Shown here: positions 17,813 through 26,382 of the stretch, piece by piece | How positions within the stretch are numbered: the first letter of the stretch is position 1 | Layout: each line of letters starts with the position of its first letter | DNA from: CBDFKK01 sp965248815 | GTDB taxonomy: Bacteria > Pseudomonadota > Alphaproteobacteria > SMXP01 | Assembly (NCBI GenBank): GCA_965248815.1 | Contig: CBDFKK010000004.1 | Location: forward strand, 107,753-171,752 | DNA length: 64,000 nt | Reading direction: 5' to 3' | Made by a program: the position numbers and the translations under genes | The notes under the pieces: generated by a model | What the model was told of the DNA's origin: nothing | Seen by the model: only the letters and a program-made list of their open reading frames with translations | The model's database searches: none

Positions 17813-18103
17813 GGCGAACTGCGGGCCGATCTGGCGAAGGCGGCCAGCGCTATCAACAAGATCGACGAGCAGATCTCCCAACTCCAGGCCGAGAAGCGCG
17901 AGATCAAAGCCGGGAAGGTCAAGGCTCACGGCATCAAGATGGCGGACTTCAACACCGTGTTGCGTTGGTGGAAGCTCGAAAACGAGGACCGCGACGAGAC
18001 CTTGGACAACATCCGGCTGTGCTGCGAGGCGTTAGGGGTAGGAGAGCAGGGCGATCTGTTTCCGACGCCCGACGAAGTCGCTAGCGCAGACGCGACCGTT
18101 TAA
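17771..18103 (+). pseudogene. GapR-like (DUF2312-type) DNA-binding protein, 5' end uncertain
   Basis: The recognisable part, from about 17815, contains INKIDEQISQLQAEKREIK, then ADFNTVLRWWKLENEDR and LDNIRLCCEALG. This resembles the coiled-coil GapR/DUF2312 family of alphaproteobacterial chromosomes and phages. No good start codon is visible; TTG at 17771 is the nearest in frame and would overlap the repressor relic, so the 5' end has probably been replaced. The stop is at 18103, 12 bp before the cupin gene. Confidence 0.5.
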
Positions 18104-18115
18104 TCGGCCTCGGAA

Positions 18116-18553
18116 ATGATCACGCGGCTCTTCAAGCGCCCGCCGGACTTCGTGATCGGCGATCCGGCTGATCCCTATCTCCGGCGGTGGTTTCTGATCC
18201 CGCGCAACCGTTGGTTCAATGTGTATCTGCACCACATTCAGCGAAGCGACGACGAGCGCGCGCTTCACGATCACCCTTGGCACAACGTGTCGATCATACT
18301 GACCGGGGAATATATGGAAGTGACCGATTGCGGGCGGCGTGTCTTTCGAGCGGGCAGCGTGATTTTCCGTCGTGCAACCCGTTGTCATCGCCTTGTTGTT
18401 CATCGCCCCGTCGGGGCATGGACGTTGTTCATAACCGGCCCCCACATTCGCGAATGGGGCTTTCATTGCCCCAAGGGCTGGGTTCATTGGCGTGACTTCG
18501 TTGCCCAAAATCCAGGCGAGATCGGCCGTGGATGCGGGGAGGTTTCGGCATGA
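18116..18553 (+). CDS. Phage-type cupin-like protein
   Basis: A 145-residue cytoplasmic protein with a short beta-barrel pattern. It carries LHHIQRSDDERALHDHPWHN and HRLVVHRPVGAWTLFITGP; the His-rich stretches fit a cupin metal site. Similar proteins are frequent in phages and prophages of alphaproteobacteria; the function is unknown. The stop overlaps the start of the truncated methyltransferase (ATGA), as in compact phage operons. Confidence 0.65.
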   Translation: MITRLFKRPPDFVIGDPADPYLRRWFLIPRNRWFNVYLHHIQRSDDERALHDHPWHNVSIILTGEYMEVTDCGRRVFRAGSVIFRRATRCHRLVVHRPVGAWTLFITGPHIREWGFHCPKGWVHWRDFVAQNPGEIGRGCGEVSA

Positions 18554-18616
18554 CCGTCCGCATACTAAAGGGCGACGTCTTCGACCGCTTATCTGATCTG
18601 CCGGACGAGAGTGTGC
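18550..18616 (+). pseudogene. N-terminal stub of a DNA methyltransferase
   Basis: Reads MTVRILKGDVFDRLSDLPDE and then runs into ISb copy 1. The start resembles phage-type DNA N4/N6 methyltransferases (ILxGDxxxxLxxLPxESV). The rest of the gene is not found on the other side of the IS, so more than a simple insertion happened here. Confidence 0.5.
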
Positions 18617-18703
18617 TGTCTGACATCAGCGCCTGTGGGACAGATGGAGTTGATTGTGTAACGGAGGATTTCTGGCTCATCGTCGTGACCGAAGGGAACG
18701 CAG

Positions 18704-19078
18704 ATGAGCCAGAAATCCATGAGTTTGAAGGACGGCGCCGAGACGGCGGTACGGGACATCCGGCGCAAGACGCGCAAGCAATATTCAGCTGAAGAGAAGA
18801 TCCGGATTGTGCTCTCGGGCCTGCGCGGCGAGGACAGCATCGCCGAGCTGTGCCGTCGGGAAGGGATCGCCGAGAGCCTCTACTACAGCTGGTCGAAGGA
18901 GTTCCTGGAAGCCGGCAAGAAGCGGCTTTCGGGGGATACCGCCCGCCAGGCGTCCTCGGGCGAGGTCAAGGACCTGCGCCGCGAGAGGCATGACCTCAAG
19001 GAAGCGCTTGCCGAACAGGTGCTGGAGAACCGGCTGCTTAAAAAAAGCATGATCGGGGATGGGGGAGACGGCGCATGA
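18704..19078 (+). CDS. ISb OrfA (copy 1)
   Basis: A 124-residue HTH_Tnp_1-type protein. KQYSAEEKIRIVLSGLRGED and IAELCRREGIAESLYYSWS form the helix-turn-helix, followed by a leucine-zipper-like coil (LKEALAEQVLENRLLKKS). The stop overlaps the orfB start. Confidence 0.88.
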   Translation: MSQKSMSLKDGAETAVRDIRRKTRKQYSAEEKIRIVLSGLRGEDSIAELCRREGIAESLYYSWSKEFLEAGKKRLSGDTARQASSGEVKDLRRERHDLKEALAEQVLENRLLKKSMIGDGGDGA

Positions 19079-20055
19079 GATACCCCGCATCGGAGAAGCT
19101 CGAGATCATCCGCCTAGTCGAGCGATCCCATCTCCCGGTGCTGCGGACGCTGGACAAGCTCGGCATCCCGGCAACGACGTTTTACCGATGGTACGACCGG
19201 TATTTGCGTGGTGGCGTACAAGCATTGGAAGACCGGTCTCCCAAGCCAAAACGCGTGTGGAACCGCATCCCCGATGATATTCGAGAGCGGATCGTCGATA
19301 TGGCTCTTCAGGAACCGGAACTGAGCCCGCGCGAGTTGGCAGTGCGGTTCACTGATACGCAAAGCTATTTTGTATCCGAAGCTTCAGTGTATCGCCTGCT
19401 CAAAGCTCTTGATCTGATTACCAGCCCGGCCTTCGTGGTCATCAAGGCTGCCAATGAGTTCCGCGACAAGACCACGGCGCCAAATCAAATGTGGCAGACC
19501 GACTTCACCTACCTCAAGGTCATCGGCTGGGGCTGGTTTTATCTCTCTACGATTCTTGATGACTTCTCGCGCTACATCATTGCGTGGAAGCTGTGCACCA
19601 CGATGAGAGCTGAAGACGTCACTGATACGTTGGAAATGGCTCTGGAGGCATCGGGTTGCGATCAGGCAAATGTCGCACACAAGCCGCGTCTGCTATCTGA
19701 CAATGGTTCAAGTTATATTGCCGGTGATCTCGCTGAATGGATGGATGATCAAGGCATGAGGCATGTTCGCGGCGCGCCGTATCATCCGCAAACGCAAGGC
19801 AAAATCGAACGCTGGCATCAAACGCTCAAGAACCGCATCTTGCTGGAAAACTATTACCTACCTGGCGATCTTGAAGCGCAGATCGATGAGTTCGTGGGTC
19901 ACTACAATCACCAGCGCTATCACGAGAGTCTGCAAAACCTCACGCCCGCAGATGTTTACTTTGGGCGCGGCCAAACCATTCTATTGCAAAGAGAAAGGAT
20001 CAAGCGAAAAACGATCGAGCATCGGCGCTTGCAACACAGCAAAGCCGCTGCTTAA
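19075..20055 (+). CDS. ISb OrfB, DDE transposase (copy 1)
   Basis: A 326-residue integrase-type transposase. It has an N-terminal HTH (LDKLGIPATTFYRWYDRY) and a DDE core with Asp in WQTDFTYLKV, Asp in LLSDNGSSY and Glu in QGKIERWHQTLKN. The C-terminus is HYNHQRYHESLQNLTP. This copy has AEWMDD where copies 2 and 3 have ADWMDD. Confidence 0.9.
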   Translation: MRYPASEKLEIIRLVERSHLPVLRTLDKLGIPATTFYRWYDRYLRGGVQALEDRSPKPKRVWNRIPDDIRERIVDMALQEPELSPRELAVRFTDTQSYFVSEASVYRLLKALDLITSPAFVVIKAANEFRDKTTAPNQMWQTDFTYLKVIGWGWFYLSTILDDFSRYIIAWKLCTTMRAEDVTDTLEMALEASGCDQANVAHKPRLLSDNGSSYIAGDLAEWMDDQGMRHVRGAPYHPQTQGKIERWHQTLKNRILLENYYLPGDLEAQIDEFVGHYNHQRYHESLQNLTPADVYFGRGQTILLQRERIKRKTIEHRRLQHSKAAA

Positions 20056-20199
20056 ACTGATACAACAGATGAGCCATATACTCCGCTAGCTCAAACCGAA
20101 ATCTGTTCCAATTTATCTGATGACGGACACCCAACGCCATCGCAATTTTGCCTTACGATTCCAGCCTGTGGAATTCTAACGAGGGCAACGCGACAGTGC

Positions 20200-21804
20200 C
20201 TAGTCTTCCAACCAAAGATGGCGAGATAGATTTATACCCAACGGATTGTCGATCCAGCCTTTGACGCGCGGATTAATCAATCGGCGATAGTGATAGAAGT
20301 AGACCGGTGCGACGGGGTAATCGGCAAGCATGATGCGTTCGGCTGATTGCAACAATTCCAGTCGCCTGGATGAGTCCAATAATTCGTCGGCATCCGCGAC
20401 CACCTGGTCGTATTTGGCATTTGAATACCTAGACGGATTGAGGGCGATTTCAATATTTCGCGTTTCAAACTGATTGAGAATCGGAATTGGATCGTCAAAG
20501 CCCGCATAGAATGCCGTGAAGATCACATCGAAATCACCCTTTTTGCGAAGCAGAAGCATCGCGCCAAATTGCACACCATTAATTTCGGTGTTGACGCCGA
20601 TTTCCCGCCACATGCCCTGTGCAGCTATGCTCACTTGCTGCTGTTCTTCTTGCACGAAATGCAGTAGCGAAATCGACAGAGGATTCTCAGGCCCATAGCC
20701 GGCGTCGGCTAACAGAGCGCGCGCCTGATCGAGCCGCTGGTCCATCGGTGCCTGAATGGAGGCATCGTCCTGGACAGCGTAATCGGAAACCGCGGGCGGA
20801 ACGATGCTATAGGCCGGAGTCAATCCCGTATTGAGCACGCGATTGACGAGAGCGTCGCGATCGATCGCAAGGGAAAGAGCCTGGCGCACGCGCACATCGT
20901 CAAAAGGAGGGCGCGCATTATTGAATGCCAGCACAAACGTTCCTAAGCCGGGCGAGATCTGTACGGCGTCACTCAAATTTTCTTGGAGCCAACCAAGCCG
21001 CCCCGGTGGAAAATTCAAAATGACATCGAACTCTCCGGTGCGAAAGCGCCGAACGCTCGCATTCAAGTCCCCTGGCGGGTGAATGTACACGGTCTCAATG
21101 TCAACCATGTCACTCTTATAGTAATGGGAATTGCGTTCCATACGGACATGGGAACTCAAGACACGTTCAGTCAGACGATAGGCGCCGCTCGAAACCATGT
21201 TCTCCGCACGGGTCCACTTTTGACCGTGTTCGCCAATGACATGGCGCGGCACAGGCATGGCTGTAACGAGGGACACGAGTTTCAGAAAGTATGGCATGGG
21301 ACGTTCGAGGGTAAACTCGACCGTATTTGCGTCTGGAGCCCTGACCCCCAAATCTTCTAACGGTAATTCGCCCTTATTCACCGCGCGCGCATTTTTGATG
21401 TTGTAAAACCGCTGCGCATAAATCGCTGCGGTTTCCGGGTTTTGCAGCCGGCGCATCGAATAGACAAAATCTTCAGAGTTCAAAGTCGCACCGTCCGACC
21501 ACTTAAGACCATCGCGCAACACAAATGAATGAGTAAGTCCGTCTTCACTTACATTGTGAGATTTTGCCAGGCCGAGCTTTAATCCCCCTTCGGCATCAAA
21601 CGTCATCAAACCTTCAAACAGATCGTAGTCGACGACCACCGCACCGGCGCCAAGAGTCTTTTGCGGATCCAGGGTGTCAGGCTCAGCTATGGTTGCTCGA
21701 TGCAGCGCACCTTCTTCGGAGAATGCGGGCAGCGATAGCAGCGACACAGTGCCGATTAAACAGGTCGTGTACGCGTTGACCAATAATCTCAGAACTTTGT
21801 TCAC
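20200..21804 (-). CDS. Peptide/opine-type ABC transporter solute-binding protein (family 5)
   Basis: Periplasmic binding protein of 534 residues that would deliver oligopeptides or similar solutes to an ABC importer. A Sec signal peptide (about residues 1-29, ending SLPAFS) precedes RATIAEPDTLDPQKTLGAGA. Family marks include GLKWSDGATLNSEDFVYSMR, YFLKLVSLVTAMPVPRHV and DDVRVRQALSLAIDRDALV. The start is GTG at 21804 after GGAG. No permease or ATPase genes are nearby, so the transporter partners lie elsewhere or are lost. ISb copy 1 ends 70 bp beyond its 3' end. Confidence 0.9.
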   Translation of the reverse strand: MNKVLRLLVNAYTTCLIGTVSLLSLPAFSEEGALHRATIAEPDTLDPQKTLGAGAVVVDYDLFEGLMTFDAEGGLKLGLAKSHNVSEDGLTHSFVLRDGLKWSDGATLNSEDFVYSMRRLQNPETAAIYAQRFYNIKNARAVNKGELPLEDLGVRAPDANTVEFTLERPMPYFLKLVSLVTAMPVPRHVIGEHGQKWTRAENMVSSGAYRLTERVLSSHVRMERNSHYYKSDMVDIETVYIHPPGDLNASVRRFRTGEFDVILNFPPGRLGWLQENLSDAVQISPGLGTFVLAFNNARPPFDDVRVRQALSLAIDRDALVNRVLNTGLTPAYSIVPPAVSDYAVQDDASIQAPMDQRLDQARALLADAGYGPENPLSISLLHFVQEEQQQVSIAAQGMWREIGVNTEINGVQFGAMLLLRKKGDFDVIFTAFYAGFDDPIPILNQFETRNIEIALNPSRYSNAKYDQVVADADELLDSSRRLELLQSAERIMLADYPVAPVYFYHYRRLINPRVKGWIDNPLGINLSRHLWLED

Positions 21805-22160
21805 GTCGTTTTCTCCATAACACTAGAGTACTCCAACTATAGCGGAGCTACGCAAAATAGACACCATCAGGATAAATCCGATTGCCGCCCGGTGATATCG
21901 ATGCCCCAATCTGCATCACCTGCACGGTCCCGAGACGGCACCCTGACGGACTTGATACCGACAACCAACGATAAGAATTTTCGATGGCGCTTCTTTCCCG
22001 TTGGAACCCGTCCGTTTTCTCTCGGTTTGCAAGGTGCCTTCAAACTGCGGTAGTTCATGAAGCTAACCAAGTCACCCAGCGCTCAACAAACTTAACGCGA
22101 ACTAAGCGATAGGCAGCTCGTAATATTGGAGAAGAAATCCCATTCCTTACTTCCGACAAG
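21805..22160. other. Gap with no convincing gene
   Basis: The gap separates the solute-binding protein start from ISa copy B. It presumably contains the promoter of the solute-binding protein. A short basic reverse frame (21867-22070) lacks a ribosome site and family features and was not called. Confidence 0.4.
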
Positions 22161-22246
22161 AGAGGTGGCTCGGGAAATCTGCACAGTTGAGATAAGTGGA
22201 ATTTTGGCCTGTAGGCGGCATGATCGCCGGCAACAGGAGATCCACT

Positions 22247-22558
22247 ATGGCAAGACGACCACGTCGCAATCATACACCTGCGTTCAAGTCGAAGGTGGCC
22301 CTTGCGGCCGTTCGCGGTGAGCAGACATTGGGAGAACTCGCTCAGCAGTTTGATGTTCATCCTAACCAGATCAAGCAATGGAAAGATCAGCTCCTTGAGG
22401 GTGCAGCGGGTGTTTTTGGGCGGGAGGGTAAATCACCGCTGCCTGCACCCCGTGTTGATGTGAAGAGGCTCCATGCCAAGATTGGGGAGCTGACGCTTGA
22501 GAATGATTTTTTAGGCGATGCGCTCACCAAGGCGGGATTGCCGAGCGCAAGAAAATGA
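22247..22558 (+). CDS. ISa OrfA (copy B)
   Basis: Same 103-residue helix-turn-helix protein as in copy A, with no residue differences seen. The stop overlaps orfB by ATGA. Confidence 0.9.
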   Translation: MARRPRRNHTPAFKSKVALAAVRGEQTLGELAQQFDVHPNQIKQWKDQLLEGAAGVFGREGKSPLPAPRVDVKRLHAKIGELTLENDFLGDALTKAGLPSARK

Positions 22559-23385
22559 TCGACCGCAAACATAAACTCTCGCTCAGCCGTCAGGCCAAGG
22601 CGCTCAAGATCAGCCGGGGCAGCGTCTATTATCAGCCCCGTCCCGTATCGGTCGGTGATCTGGCACTGATGCGCCGGATTGATGAATTGCATCTCGACTA
22701 TCCCTTTGCAGGCAGCAGGATGCTGCAGGGACTATTGCTTGGTGAAGGATACAAGGTTGGCCGCCTGCACGTCACAACACTGATGAAGCGTATGGGGCTT
22801 GAGGCTATTTATCGCCGCCCGAACACGTCCAAGCCTGCACCGGGCCACAAAATCTATCCCTATCTGTTGCGTAAGCTGCCGGTCACCCAACCCAATCAGG
22901 TCTGGGCGATGGATATCACCTACATTCCAATGGCACGGGGCTTTGTTTATCTGGCCGCAGTGGTTGACTGGTTCAGCCGGCGTGTCCTGTCCTGGCGGCT
23001 CTCTATCACACTGGAAGCAGACTTTTGCATTGAAGCCGTTGAAGAAGCACTGGCCCGTTACGGTAAGCCGGACATCTTCAACACCGATCAGGGCTCGCAG
23101 TTTACCTCCATCGCTTTCACACAAATCCTGAAGGATGCTGAAATCGCCATCAGCATGGATGGCAAGGGAGCGTGGCGGGACAATGTCTTTGTTGAACGGC
23201 TGTGGCGCACGGTCAAATACGAGGAGGTCTATCTGCATGCCTATGGCAATGTTCCACAAGCCCGAGCCGCCCTCGGCAAATATTTGGTCTTTTATAACAC
23301 CAAGAGACCGCATTCATCGCTTGACCGCCAGACACCCGATCAGGCTTACTTCAACGTGCTGCAACCAATCCCGGTCGCGGCATAA
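22555..23385 (+). CDS. ISa OrfB, DDE transposase (copy B)
   Basis: Same 276-residue DDE transposase as in copy A; the acidic triad is intact and the frame undamaged. Confidence 0.92.
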   Translation: MIDRKHKLSLSRQAKALKISRGSVYYQPRPVSVGDLALMRRIDELHLDYPFAGSRMLQGLLLGEGYKVGRLHVTTLMKRMGLEAIYRRPNTSKPAPGHKIYPYLLRKLPVTQPNQVWAMDITYIPMARGFVYLAAVVDWFSRRVLSWRLSITLEADFCIEAVEEALARYGKPDIFNTDQGSQFTSIAFTQILKDAEIAISMDGKGAWRDNVFVERLWRTVKYEEVYLHAYGNVPQARAALGKYLVFYNTKRPHSSLDRQTPDQAYFNVLQPIPVAA

Positions 23386-23616
23386 CAGGGGCTGAAATCC
23401 ACTTATCCGCAGTCCGAAAGTTGTTCAAACAAACCGAACCACCTCTAAGACTGTCGTTATGTCCGTTTGTGGCTAATTACGGACACAAATGCAGGCTGCA
23501 TCTAACGTCTGCTTGTGACACATAGCGGACAATCAGGCCTAATCAAAGAACATGATGGCATCGATATTTGAATGACTTAGACAAAGCGTCGGGGCTTGCT
23601 ATCAATAAGCCCATCG

Positions 23617-23762
23617 CTAGTCCTTAGGAATGACCTCGACCTTATCGCCGATCGTAATCGTCATTAGATCTTCACCCAGAATTACCGGGCCCTCATAGAT
23701 ATTCGTTGTTCGATCTACATAACTGCCAATGGACACGTCACCGAGTGCGGCGATATGTGTGA
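23617..23762 (-). pseudogene. C-terminal fragment of an unidentified gene cut by ISb copy 2
   Basis: The reverse strand reads ITHIAALGDVSIGSYVDR, then NIYEGPVILGEDLMTITIGD and KVEVIPKD before the stop at 23617; upstream it enters ISb. The beta-rich pattern ending GDKVEV could be the end of a MOSC-like domain, but that is a guess. 23447-23616 beside it holds no gene, only a short inverted repeat (TGTCCGT at 23460, ACGGACA at 23479). Confidence 0.4.
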
Positions 23763-23849
23763 TGTCTGACATCAGCGCCTGTGGGACAGATGGAGTTGAT
23801 TGTGTAACGGAGGATTTCTGGCTCATCGTCGTGACCGAAGGGAACGCAG

Positions 23850-24224
23850 ATGAGCCAGAAATCCATGAGTTTGAAGGACGGCGCCGAGACGGCGGTACGG
23901 GACATCCGGCGCAAGACGCGCAAGCAATATTCAGCTGAAGAGAAGATCCGGATTGTGCTCTCGGGCCTGCGCGGCGAGGACAGCATCGCCGAGCTGTGCC
24001 GTCGGGAAGGGATCGCCGAGAGCCTCTACTACAGCTGGTCGAAGGAGTTCCTGGAAGCCGGCAAGAAGCGGCTTTCGGGGGATACCGCCCGCCAGGCGTC
24101 CTCGGGCGAGGTCAAGGACCTGCGCCGCGAGAGGCATGACCTCAAGGAAGCGCTTGCCGAACAGGTGCTGGAGAACCGGCTGCTTAAAAAAAGCATGATC
24201 GGGGATGGGGGAGACGGCGCATGA
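23850..24224 (+). CDS. ISb OrfA (copy 2)
   Basis: Same 124-residue helix-turn-helix protein as copy 1. Confidence 0.88.
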   Translation: MSQKSMSLKDGAETAVRDIRRKTRKQYSAEEKIRIVLSGLRGEDSIAELCRREGIAESLYYSWSKEFLEAGKKRLSGDTARQASSGEVKDLRRERHDLKEALAEQVLENRLLKKSMIGDGGDGA

Positions 24225-25201
24225 GATACCCCGCATCGGAGAAGCTCGAGATCATCCGCCTAGTCGAGCGATCCCATCTCCCGGTGCTGCGGACGCTGGA
24301 CAAGCTCGGCATCCCGGCAACGACGTTTTACCGATGGTACGACCGGTATTTGCGTGGTGGCGTACAAGCATTGGAAGACCGGTCTCCCAAGCCAAAACGC
24401 GTGTGGAACCGCATCCCCGATGATATTCGAGAGCGGATCGTCGATATGGCTCTTCAGGAACCGGAACTGAGCCCGCGCGAGTTGGCAGTGCGGTTCACTG
24501 ATACGCAAAGCTATTTTGTATCCGAAGCTTCAGTGTATCGCCTGCTCAAAGCTCTTGATCTGATTACCAGCCCGGCCTTCGTGGTCATCAAGGCTGCCAA
24601 TGAGTTCCGCGACAAGACCACGGCGCCAAATCAAATGTGGCAGACCGACTTCACCTACCTCAAGGTCATCGGCTGGGGCTGGTTTTATCTCTCTACGATT
24701 CTTGATGACTTCTCGCGCTACATCATTGCGTGGAAGCTGTGCACCACGATGAGAGCTGAAGACGTCACTGATACGTTGGAAATGGCTCTGGAGGCATCGG
24801 GTTGCGATCAGGCAAATGTCGCACACAAGCCGCGTCTGCTATCTGACAATGGTTCAAGTTATATTGCCGGCGATCTTGCTGACTGGATGGATGATCAAGG
24901 CATGAGGCATGTTCGCGGCGCGCCGTATCATCCGCAAACGCAAGGCAAAATCGAGCGTTGGCATCAAACGCTCAAGAACCGCATCTTGCTGGAAAACTAT
25001 TACCTACCTGGCGATCTTGAAGCGCAGATCGATGAGTTCGTGGGTCACTACAATCACCAGCGCTATCACGAGAGTCTGCAAAACCTCACGCCCGCAGATG
25101 TTTACTTTGGGCGCGGCCAAACCATTCTATTGCAAAGAGAAAGGATCAAGCGAAAAACGATCGAGCATCGGCGCTTGCAACACAGCAAAGCCGCTGCTTA
25201 A
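24221..25201 (+). CDS. ISb OrfB, DDE transposase (copy 2)
   Basis: Same 326-residue transposase as copy 1 apart from Asp for Glu in ADWMDD; catalytic residues are intact. Confidence 0.9.
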   Translation: MRYPASEKLEIIRLVERSHLPVLRTLDKLGIPATTFYRWYDRYLRGGVQALEDRSPKPKRVWNRIPDDIRERIVDMALQEPELSPRELAVRFTDTQSYFVSEASVYRLLKALDLITSPAFVVIKAANEFRDKTTAPNQMWQTDFTYLKVIGWGWFYLSTILDDFSRYIIAWKLCTTMRAEDVTDTLEMALEASGCDQANVAHKPRLLSDNGSSYIAGDLADWMDDQGMRHVRGAPYHPQTQGKIERWHQTLKNRILLENYYLPGDLEAQIDEFVGHYNHQRYHESLQNLTPADVYFGRGQTILLQRERIKRKTIEHRRLQHSKAAA

Positions 25202-25275
25202 ACTGATACAACAGATGAGCCATATACTCCGCTAGCTCAAACCGAAATCTGTTCCAATTTATCTGATGACGGACA

Positions 25276-25446
25276 CTGAATAGCGTTTGCGCGTCCAGCG
25301 GCGAATATCCTTGACTGTACGTTCCGCAGCTTCTTGATGGCGCACTGTTTTGTCTCTCATCGTCCACTCCTCTCGTGTGACGATGGGCCAAAAACTCTCC
25401 CTTACGCAATTCCCTCAATCTGTCCCATGAGTGCTGACGCCGGACA
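25276..25446 (-). mobile_element. Left-end remnant of a third IS related to ISb
   Basis: On the reverse strand this begins TGTCCGGCGTCAGC (at 25446), then CATGGGACAGATTGAGG, parallel to the ISb left end (TGTCTGACATCAGC, then GGGACAGATGGAG). It leads to an ATG at 25360 reading MRDKTVRHQEAAERTVKDIR, then RWTRKRYS. That matches the start of an OrfA like ISb's (ETAVRDIRRKTRKQYS) but differs in sequence. ISb copy 2 cuts it after about 28 codons. Confidence 0.65.
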
Positions 25447-25747
25447 GTCTCCTGCGTCCGCGTCAGTGAGCAAGGCGAGGTGTTGGGGGAGACGTGAGGC
25501 GGACGGAATGACCGTTTTGCGCTCGCAAGCGGTCGACCGGCTCTTTCGAAACCGTCCGCTGAAACGAGGCAAGACGAAGGAGCGGTCGTCGCGGTTAGGT
25601 AACCCTGACTTCGCTTTTTAACCACAAGCAGACAACTCACGACCTAACTTGGCCGGATACCCGCCTGTTCTCAATTCAAACGCGCAGTTGCAAGATTTGG
25701 TCGCCGCCGTCATTCTGATTTATTCAGAAATGTCGAGGAGATCTACC
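25447..25747. other. Gap carrying a dispersed leader-like repeat
   Basis: No gene. CCGTCCGCTGAAACGAGG followed by CAAGACGAAGGAGC (near 25555) recurs in diverged form near 30890. TGACTTCGCTTTTTAACCAC (near 25608) recurs near 32119. The end (GAGGAG near 25736) is the ribosome site of the next gene. Confidence 0.4.
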
Positions 25748-26350
25748 ATGACACAGCATGATGTTGACCGCCGCTTGCTCATGCAAGGTTCGTTTGGCGC
25801 ATTTGCCGGTCTGGCTGCTTTCGCAACGGATCTGCATGCTCAAGACTCATCAGGTGCCGACGCGGAGGCGTACGCGGAAATCGATGCAATCCTCAAGAAG
25901 ACAGAAGAACTGTATAATACACAACAGAGTGTCAAAGAGATTTGGGACGAGGAAGATCCAAATCCTTTTTACGTTGCAGAAGAGCTTCGCGAGCCTATTG
26001 TTGGCTGGGACGCCCTCAATCACTACATGAATCCAGAAAGACGTGGCATGCTCGACACGTTTCGTTGGGGCTATTCGAACTTGCGCGTCCGGCTGTTGTG
26101 CCCGGACATCTCGTTAGCGCTTTTTGATCACTGGTTCGAGATTCTGATTGCCCGGGATGGTCAAGTGCCGCGCGCCGGATTTGATCGTGTGCTCGCGATG
26201 TACCGGAAGCGACCTGAGGGTTGGAAGCAGTTTCTGTATGCCCAGTGCCCCTATGGTCCCTACGAGTATGTTCAAGAGCTTCGCGAAAGAGCAGTCCGCC
26301 CGGACTTTGAAGAGTTTCGGGCGCGGACCAAGTCAATCAACGATAATTAG
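25748..26350 (+). CDS. Exported SnoaL/NTF2-like protein, paralogue 1
   Basis: A 200-residue protein of unknown reaction. ATG at 25748 follows GAGGAG; an upstream in-frame start at 25649 has no support. The N-terminus VDRRLLMQGSFGAFAGLAAF with a DLHAQ cleavage region looks like a Tat or Sec signal. The body fits the cone-like NTF2/SnoaL fold: EIWDEEDPNPFYVAEELREP, IVGWDALNHYM, LRVRLLCPDISLALFDHWFE and WKQFLYAQCPYGPYEYVQEL. Three more paralogues occur at 26383, 28436 and 30131. The set lies among oxidative and hydrolytic genes, so a role in degradation or isomerisation of a small molecule is plausible. Confidence 0.75.
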   Translation: MTQHDVDRRLLMQGSFGAFAGLAAFATDLHAQDSSGADAEAYAEIDAILKKTEELYNTQQSVKEIWDEEDPNPFYVAEELREPIVGWDALNHYMNPERRGMLDTFRWGYSNLRVRLLCPDISLALFDHWFEILIARDGQVPRAGFDRVLAMYRKRPEGWKQFLYAQCPYGPYEYVQELRERAVRPDFEEFRARTKSINDN

Positions 26351-26382
26351 TATTGTGACAAATGACAGAAGGAACCTGAGAT

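Larger units (their letters stand above)
18617..20129 (+). mobile_element. ISb copy 1 (IS3-like)
   Basis: A 1513-bp element bounded by TGTCTGACATCAG and CTGATGACGGACA (imperfect inverted repeats), carrying orfA and orfB with an ATGA overlap. Copies at 23763 and 55739 have the same length and are nearly identical. None of the three has a matching target duplication: the flanks here are GTGC on the left and CCCA on the right. Confidence 0.9.
22161..23446 (+). mobile_element. ISa copy B (IS3 family)
   Basis: A 1286-bp element with the same ends as copy A. AAG occurs directly on both sides (22158-22160 and 23447-23449), a possible 3-bp target duplication. The internal sequence appears identical to copy A. 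Confidence 0.92.
23763..25275 (+). mobile_element. ISb copy 2 (IS3-like)
   Basis: A 1513-bp element with ends as in copy 1. The flanks are GTGA on the left and CTGA on the right, so there is no target duplication at the defined ends. On the left it cuts an unidentified reverse gene. On the right it abuts the left end of a related but different IS in opposite orientation. Confidence 0.9.

Noticed and set aside
21867..22070. 67-codon basic reverse frame before ISa copy B
   Set aside because: Composition looks random, no ribosome site, and no recognisable relatives.
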